DNA from: Dehalococcoides mccartyi
Lineage (GTDB): Bacteria; Chloroflexota; Dehalococcoidia; UBA2979
Assembly (NCBI GenBank): GCA_945888895.1
Contig: CAMDAY010000105.1
Coordinates: 1 to 7,568 of the forward strand
DNA: 7,568 bases
Direction of reading: 5' to 3'
Part shown: positions 5,237 through 7,568 of the stretch, in pieces
Layout of the letters: each line of letters opens with the position of its first letter
Numbering within the stretch: the first letter of the stretch is position 1
Made by a program: the position numbers and the translations under genes
The notes under the pieces: generated by a model
What the model was told of the DNA's origin: nothing
Database searches by the model: none
What the model saw: the letters and a program-made list of their open reading frames with translations, nothing else

Positions 5237-6172
5237 TCAGACCAGATTGAGGAAGCGCTTCGCGTTGCCGCTGGCCACGAGCTCAAGCTCTACGTCGGTC
5301 AGCGGGAGCTCGCGGAGGAGACGCGCGTACTCGACGGGGTCGCCGCCGGGGTAGTTGGTGCCGAACATGACGTGCTCCGCGCCGCAGCGGCGGATGAACT
5401 CCGCGATCCACTCCCGGGTGATACCCGAGGTCGGGTCCTCCACGGTGTGAAGGCGGCTGGAGACGTCCGTGTAGACGTTGGGGAACCGCAGGCAGAGGTC
5501 AGCGACTTCGTCCTCGAAGCCATGGCCGAGGTGGACGCAGTTTACGACGAGGTTCGGGAAGCGCTTCAGGCCTTCCTCGAAGAACTTCGGGTTGGCGTAC
5601 GCGCCTCGGTCGCCGGCCTCGCCGTGCGAACCAACCTGCGCGGTGATCGGGACGCCGAGCTGCGCGATGCGCTCGTAGACCGGCATCAGCCGCGGGTCAT
5701 CGGCGTAGATCGCGAGGGCGCGAAGGACAATCTTCACGCCCTTCGCGCCGCGGCTCACCTTGTCGTCGATCTCAGCGATCAGCGCCGTCTCGTCCATGAA
5801 CACCGGGTCGAGACCCGCGAAGTTCATGAGCTCGGGGTGCTGCTGGCTCACCTCGATCTGCCACTCGTTGTGGTCGACCATGCGCCCAGCCATGACCAGC
5901 TGGGCCTCGCGCTCGATCTTCTGGCGCTCCACCGGGTTGGCGGGAAGTTCGGTCTTGGCCATGCGGCCTTCCCACAGGTAGCGCGTCGGGGTGAAGTTGA
6001 GCATCACGGCGCGGGAGATCCCCGCCTCCTTCATGAGGCCCTGAAGCTCATCGATCGTCCCGTTGCGCACGATCTCGCGGTCCGCCCCGCCCGTCCCGCG
6101 CTGGTACCGGACGCCGGCCTCCACGCTCGGGAACGTATGCGTGTGTACGTCGATGATCTCTAGGTCTGCCAT
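5237..6172 (-). CDS. Amidohydrolase-2 family (TIM-barrel, ACMSD-like) protein
   Basis: The product has 311 residues. IIDVHTHTF gives the HxH pair (His10, His12) at the end of strand 1. GAKGVKIVLRALAIYADDPRLMPVYE (142-167), GVPITAQVGSHGEAG (173-187), FPNLVVNCVHLGHG (205-218) and VMFGTNYPGGDP (268-279) follow the order of the family, and NAKRFLNL ends it. Family members are metal-dependent decarboxylases, hydratases or hydrolases. Two usual metal or catalytic residues differ: the strand-5 His is Gln179, and the GSDxP aspartate is Asn273; His214 remains. The substrate is unknown; the operon suggests an acyl-CoA degradation pathway. The ATG at 6172 is chosen because GGGAGGG (6177-6183) lies four bases upstream. 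The frame is open further up to 6661, but that part is antisense-like Arg/Pro-rich sequence overlapping the crotonase gene. It is the last gene of the operon, ending near the palindromic terminator. Confidence 0.9.
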   Translation of the reverse strand: MADLEIIDVHTHTFPSVEAGVRYQRGTGGADREIVRNGTIDELQGLMKEAGISRAVMLNFTPTRYLWEGRMAKTELPANPVERQKIEREAQLVMAGRMVDHNEWQIEVSQQHPELMNFAGLDPVFMDETALIAEIDDKVSRGAKGVKIVLRALAIYADDPRLMPVYERIAQLGVPITAQVGSHGEAGDRGAYANPKFFEEGLKRFPNLVVNCVHLGHGFEDEVADLCLRFPNVYTDVSSRLHTVEDPTSGITREWIAEFIRRCGAEHVMFGTNYPGGDPVEYARLLRELPLTDVELELVASGNAKRFLNLV

Positions 6173-6176
6173 GATG

Positions 6177-6183
6177 CCCTCCC
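6177..6183 (-). promoter_or_regulatory. Ribosome binding site of the amidohydrolase gene
   Basis: GGGAGGG on the minus strand lies four bases before the ATG at 6172 and decides this start against a much longer in-frame extension. The gap to the crotonase stop is only 41 bp, consistent with one transcript. Confidence 0.7.
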
Positions 6184-6213
6184 TTACCTGTTGTGCTGTC
6201 GGACGACGGACGC

Positions 6214-7035
6214 TTACAGGAGCTCGCCGGCGTTGAACGCCTCGATGGTCCCGCGCAGGCCCTTCTCGCGGATGGAGCCGCGGACGAGATCCGTGGTGTC
6301 CGTGAAGTGCAGCAGCGCGTCGATCTCGGCACCGGTGCGGATGGCCGTGGCGAAGCCCTGGATATCCATCTGGCGGTTGATGCTGGACTTCTTCAACTGC
6401 AGGAACTTCGAGGGCAGATTCGCCATGCGGGTTGCCATCTCGCGCACCGTCGACTCGAGCTCTGCCGCCGGCACGGCGCGGTTCGCCCAGCCCCAGTCGG
6501 AGGCGGTCTTGCCGTCGATCTGGCCGCCTACCGTATACGACATCTCCTTGGCACGCTTCGGGCCGATGAGCCAGCCCCACATCGGGCTGATGTAGCCGCC
6601 GCCGAGCGGGACGGACGGCACGCCGACGCGGGCGTCCTCGGCGATCACGGTGACGTCGCACATGACCGCCAGCTGGCTGGCGACGCCCAGGCAGTAGCCA
6701 TGCACCTGGGCGATGACCGGCTTCGGGTTGTTCCAGATGCGCAGGTAGCGGTCGACGGACTCATGCAGCCGGATGACGTCGTCCACCACGTCGCCGCGGT
6801 GCTCCGTGTACGAACCCTCTTCGCGCTGGCGCACATCAGCGCCCGCGCTGAAGGCACGACCGGCGCCGCGGATGATGATGACACGCGCCTCGTCGTCGCC
6901 GTTCGCCTTCGCGAGCGCCGCCTCCAGGGCATCCCACTGCTCGGGGCTGAACGCGTTCAGCCGCTCGGGCCGGTTCAGCGTGAGGTAGGCCAATCGCCCT
7001 TCCCGCTCGTACAAGACCTCGGTACCGTCTGCCAT
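6214..7035 (-). CDS. Enoyl-CoA hydratase/isomerase (crotonase) superfamily protein
   Basis: The product has 273 residues, normal for the family, which acts on CoA thioesters in the cytoplasm. LAYLTLNRPERLNAFS (15-30), AFSAGAD (61-67, first oxyanion-hole segment), PKPVIAQVHGYCLGVAS (104-120, second segment) and CDVTVIAEDARVGVP (126-140) are clear crotonase landmarks, with LIGPKRAKEMSYTVGG and ANRAVP further on. Both catalytic glutamates of classical enoyl-CoA hydratase are missing: the GGGCE position is Gln121 and the GxPE position is Ser141. Hydration of enoyl-CoA is therefore not assured; another crotonase reaction, such as isomerisation, decarboxylation or C-C cleavage, is possible. The ATG at 7035 has AAGGAG (7045-7050) nine bases upstream; a GTG at 7041 is too close to it. 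It lies between an acyl-CoA dehydrogenase and an amidohydrolase. Confidence 0.9.
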   Translation of the reverse strand: MADGTEVLYEREGRLAYLTLNRPERLNAFSPEQWDALEAALAKANGDDEARVIIIRGAGRAFSAGADVRQREEGSYTEHRGDVVDDVIRLHESVDRYLRIWNNPKPVIAQVHGYCLGVASQLAVMCDVTVIAEDARVGVPSVPLGGGYISPMWGWLIGPKRAKEMSYTVGGQIDGKTASDWGWANRAVPAAELESTVREMATRMANLPSKFLQLKKSSINRQMDIQGFATAIRTGAEIDALLHFTDTTDLVRGSIREKGLRGTIEAFNAGELL

Positions 7036-7044
7036 TGCCACCCT

Positions 7045-7050
7045 CTCCTT
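7045..7050 (-). promoter_or_regulatory. Ribosome binding site of the crotonase gene
   Basis: AAGGAG on the minus strand lies nine bases before the ATG at 7035. An in-frame GTG at 7041 would leave only three bases of spacing. Confidence 0.7.
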
Positions 7051-7051
7051 T

Positions 7052-7066
7052 GTGACGCTGTGTCAC
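7052..7066. promoter_or_regulatory. Inverted repeat GTGAC-N5-GTCAC upstream of the crotonase gene
   Basis: The perfect 5-bp arms (7052-7056 and 7062-7066) lie just ahead of the ribosome site in the 91-bp gap after the dehydrogenase. The site could bind a dimeric regulator or form a small hairpin. It resembles a CRP site (TGTGA...TCAC) but the spacing is one base too long. Confidence 0.3.
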
Positions 7067-7126
7067 GCTCCGCGCGCAATGACGTGAAGGTCGCCATGCG
7101 CTCCGCCTGTAACGCATCGATGCGGG

Positions 7127-7568
7127 TCAACCCCGGGGCAGCCCCAGGCCGCGTGTGGCGATGATGCCGCGCTGAATCTCGGACGTGCCGCCGCCGATCG
7201 TTCGCGATACCGAGCTCAGGTAGTGGTGCGTGAACCACGACCGGACGGCTGCGCGCGGCTCCTCCTCGTCCCAGATGGTGCTGTAGAGGCCGAACACCTT
7301 CACCCCCGTGTTCGACACGCTCTGCTGCAGTTCTGAACTGAAGAGCTTGCTCGCTGACGCCTCGTAGTTCGGCACCATGCCCCGCGCCTGGATCGAGATG
7401 ATCCTGAGCGAGAGGTTGAACATCACTTCGCTCTCGATGTAGCGATCGGCGACGGCTGCGCGTACCGACGGCAGCGACTGGAGCCTCGACTTCTCGGCGC
7501 CGCGTCCCAGGGAGTACGCGATGAGCCGCGTGATGTCGCGGCGCGCGGCGATGGCCGCGGTAACGTTC
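7127..7568 (-). CDS. Acyl-CoA dehydrogenase, C-terminal domain (5' end outside window)
   Basis: The frame is open from the right edge to the TGA at 7127-7129, giving 146 C-terminal residues. It is the all-helical C-terminal domain of an FAD-dependent acyl-CoA dehydrogenase, which makes the alpha,beta-double bond of an acyl-CoA. YIESEVMFNLSLRIISIQARG and YEASASKLFSSELQQSVSNTGVKVFGLY (given in part) are typical helices, and IGGGTSEIQRGIIATRGLGLPRG is the diagnostic end that contacts FAD. The base position used by short- and medium-chain enzymes just before GTS is Gly here, so the catalytic acid must lie elsewhere, as in isovaleryl-CoA-type and many bacterial FadE-like enzymes. GIIATRG replaces the commoner NIIAERV. 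It is the first visible gene of the operon, 91 bp before the crotonase gene. Confidence 0.93.
   Translation of the reverse strand, partial: NVTAAIAARRDITRLIAYSLGRGAEKSRLQSLPSVRAAVADRYIESEVMFNLSLRIISIQARGMVPNYEASASKLFSSELQQSVSNTGVKVFGLYSTIWDEEEPRAAVRSWFTHHYLSSVSRTIGGGTSEIQRGIIATRGLGLPRG

Noticed and set aside
6173..6661. N-terminal extension of the amidohydrolase
   Set aside because: The extension is Arg/Pro-rich, overlaps the crotonase gene, and the conserved domain begins directly at the 6172 ATG with its own ribosome site.
7051..7067. CRP site ahead of the crotonase gene
   Set aside because: TGTGA and TCAC are separated by seven bases instead of six, and CRP control is unproven in this host, so only an inverted repeat is reported.
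1..7568. CRISPR array, insertion sequence, integrase or toxin-antitoxin genes
   Set aside because: I looked for regularly spaced repeats, transposase or recombinase motifs and small paired genes on both strands and saw none in this window.

Overview
The window is GC-rich bacterial DNA in two blocks that meet at a tRNA gene fragment near 5130-5174. On the right (about 5237-7568) is a minus-strand catabolic operon: an acyl-CoA dehydrogenase (its C-terminal part only, running off the window), an enoyl-CoA hydratase/isomerase-family protein, and an amidohydrolase-2 family protein. On the left (1-4949) is a minus-strand, phage-like block: an unrecognised 256-aa protein, a D12-class DNA adenine methyltransferase, a ParB-like protein, a terminase small-subunit-like protein and a GpA-type terminase large subunit. 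After a 148-bp gap comes the N-terminal part of a DUF2779 (PD-(D/E)XK-like) protein, cut by the window edge. The host cannot be named from this sequence. High GC, aerobic-type acyl-CoA chemistry and a tRNA 3' end with encoded CCA would fit several high-GC phyla (Chloroflexota, Actinomycetota, Pseudomonadota), and I do not choose among them.

The junction is the most informative part. Bases 5130-5174 match the 3' part of a CAT-anticodon elongator Met (or Ile2) tRNA: anticodon loop, 3' anticodon strand, variable loop, perfect T arm, 3' acceptor strand and CCA. The 5' half is absent. A perfect 30-bp palindrome follows at once and still works as the tRNA terminator, and probably as the terminator of the facing catabolic operon. 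This is the usual scar of an integrative element in a tRNA gene: the displaced 3' end marks the element-host boundary, and the reconstituted tRNA gene should lie beyond the left edge of the window. A 2.3-copy, 11-bp direct repeat about 90 bp inside the element resembles integrase arm-type sites.

The left genes are tightly coupled. ParB starts with GTG inside the methyltransferase gene behind a GGAGG site. The small terminase start overlaps the ParB stop by 8 bp. The large terminase starts about 100 bp inside the small terminase gene behind a near-perfect Shine-Dalgarno sequence. Together they look like the DNA recognition, modification and packaging end of a prophage or phage-like element. 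No portal or capsid gene follows the terminase, which suggests a decayed prophage, a satellite or a rearranged element.

The host operon has its own oddity. Both the crotonase and the amidohydrolase lack residues that are normally catalytic or metal-binding in their families, so textbook hydratase or hydrolase activities should not be assumed.
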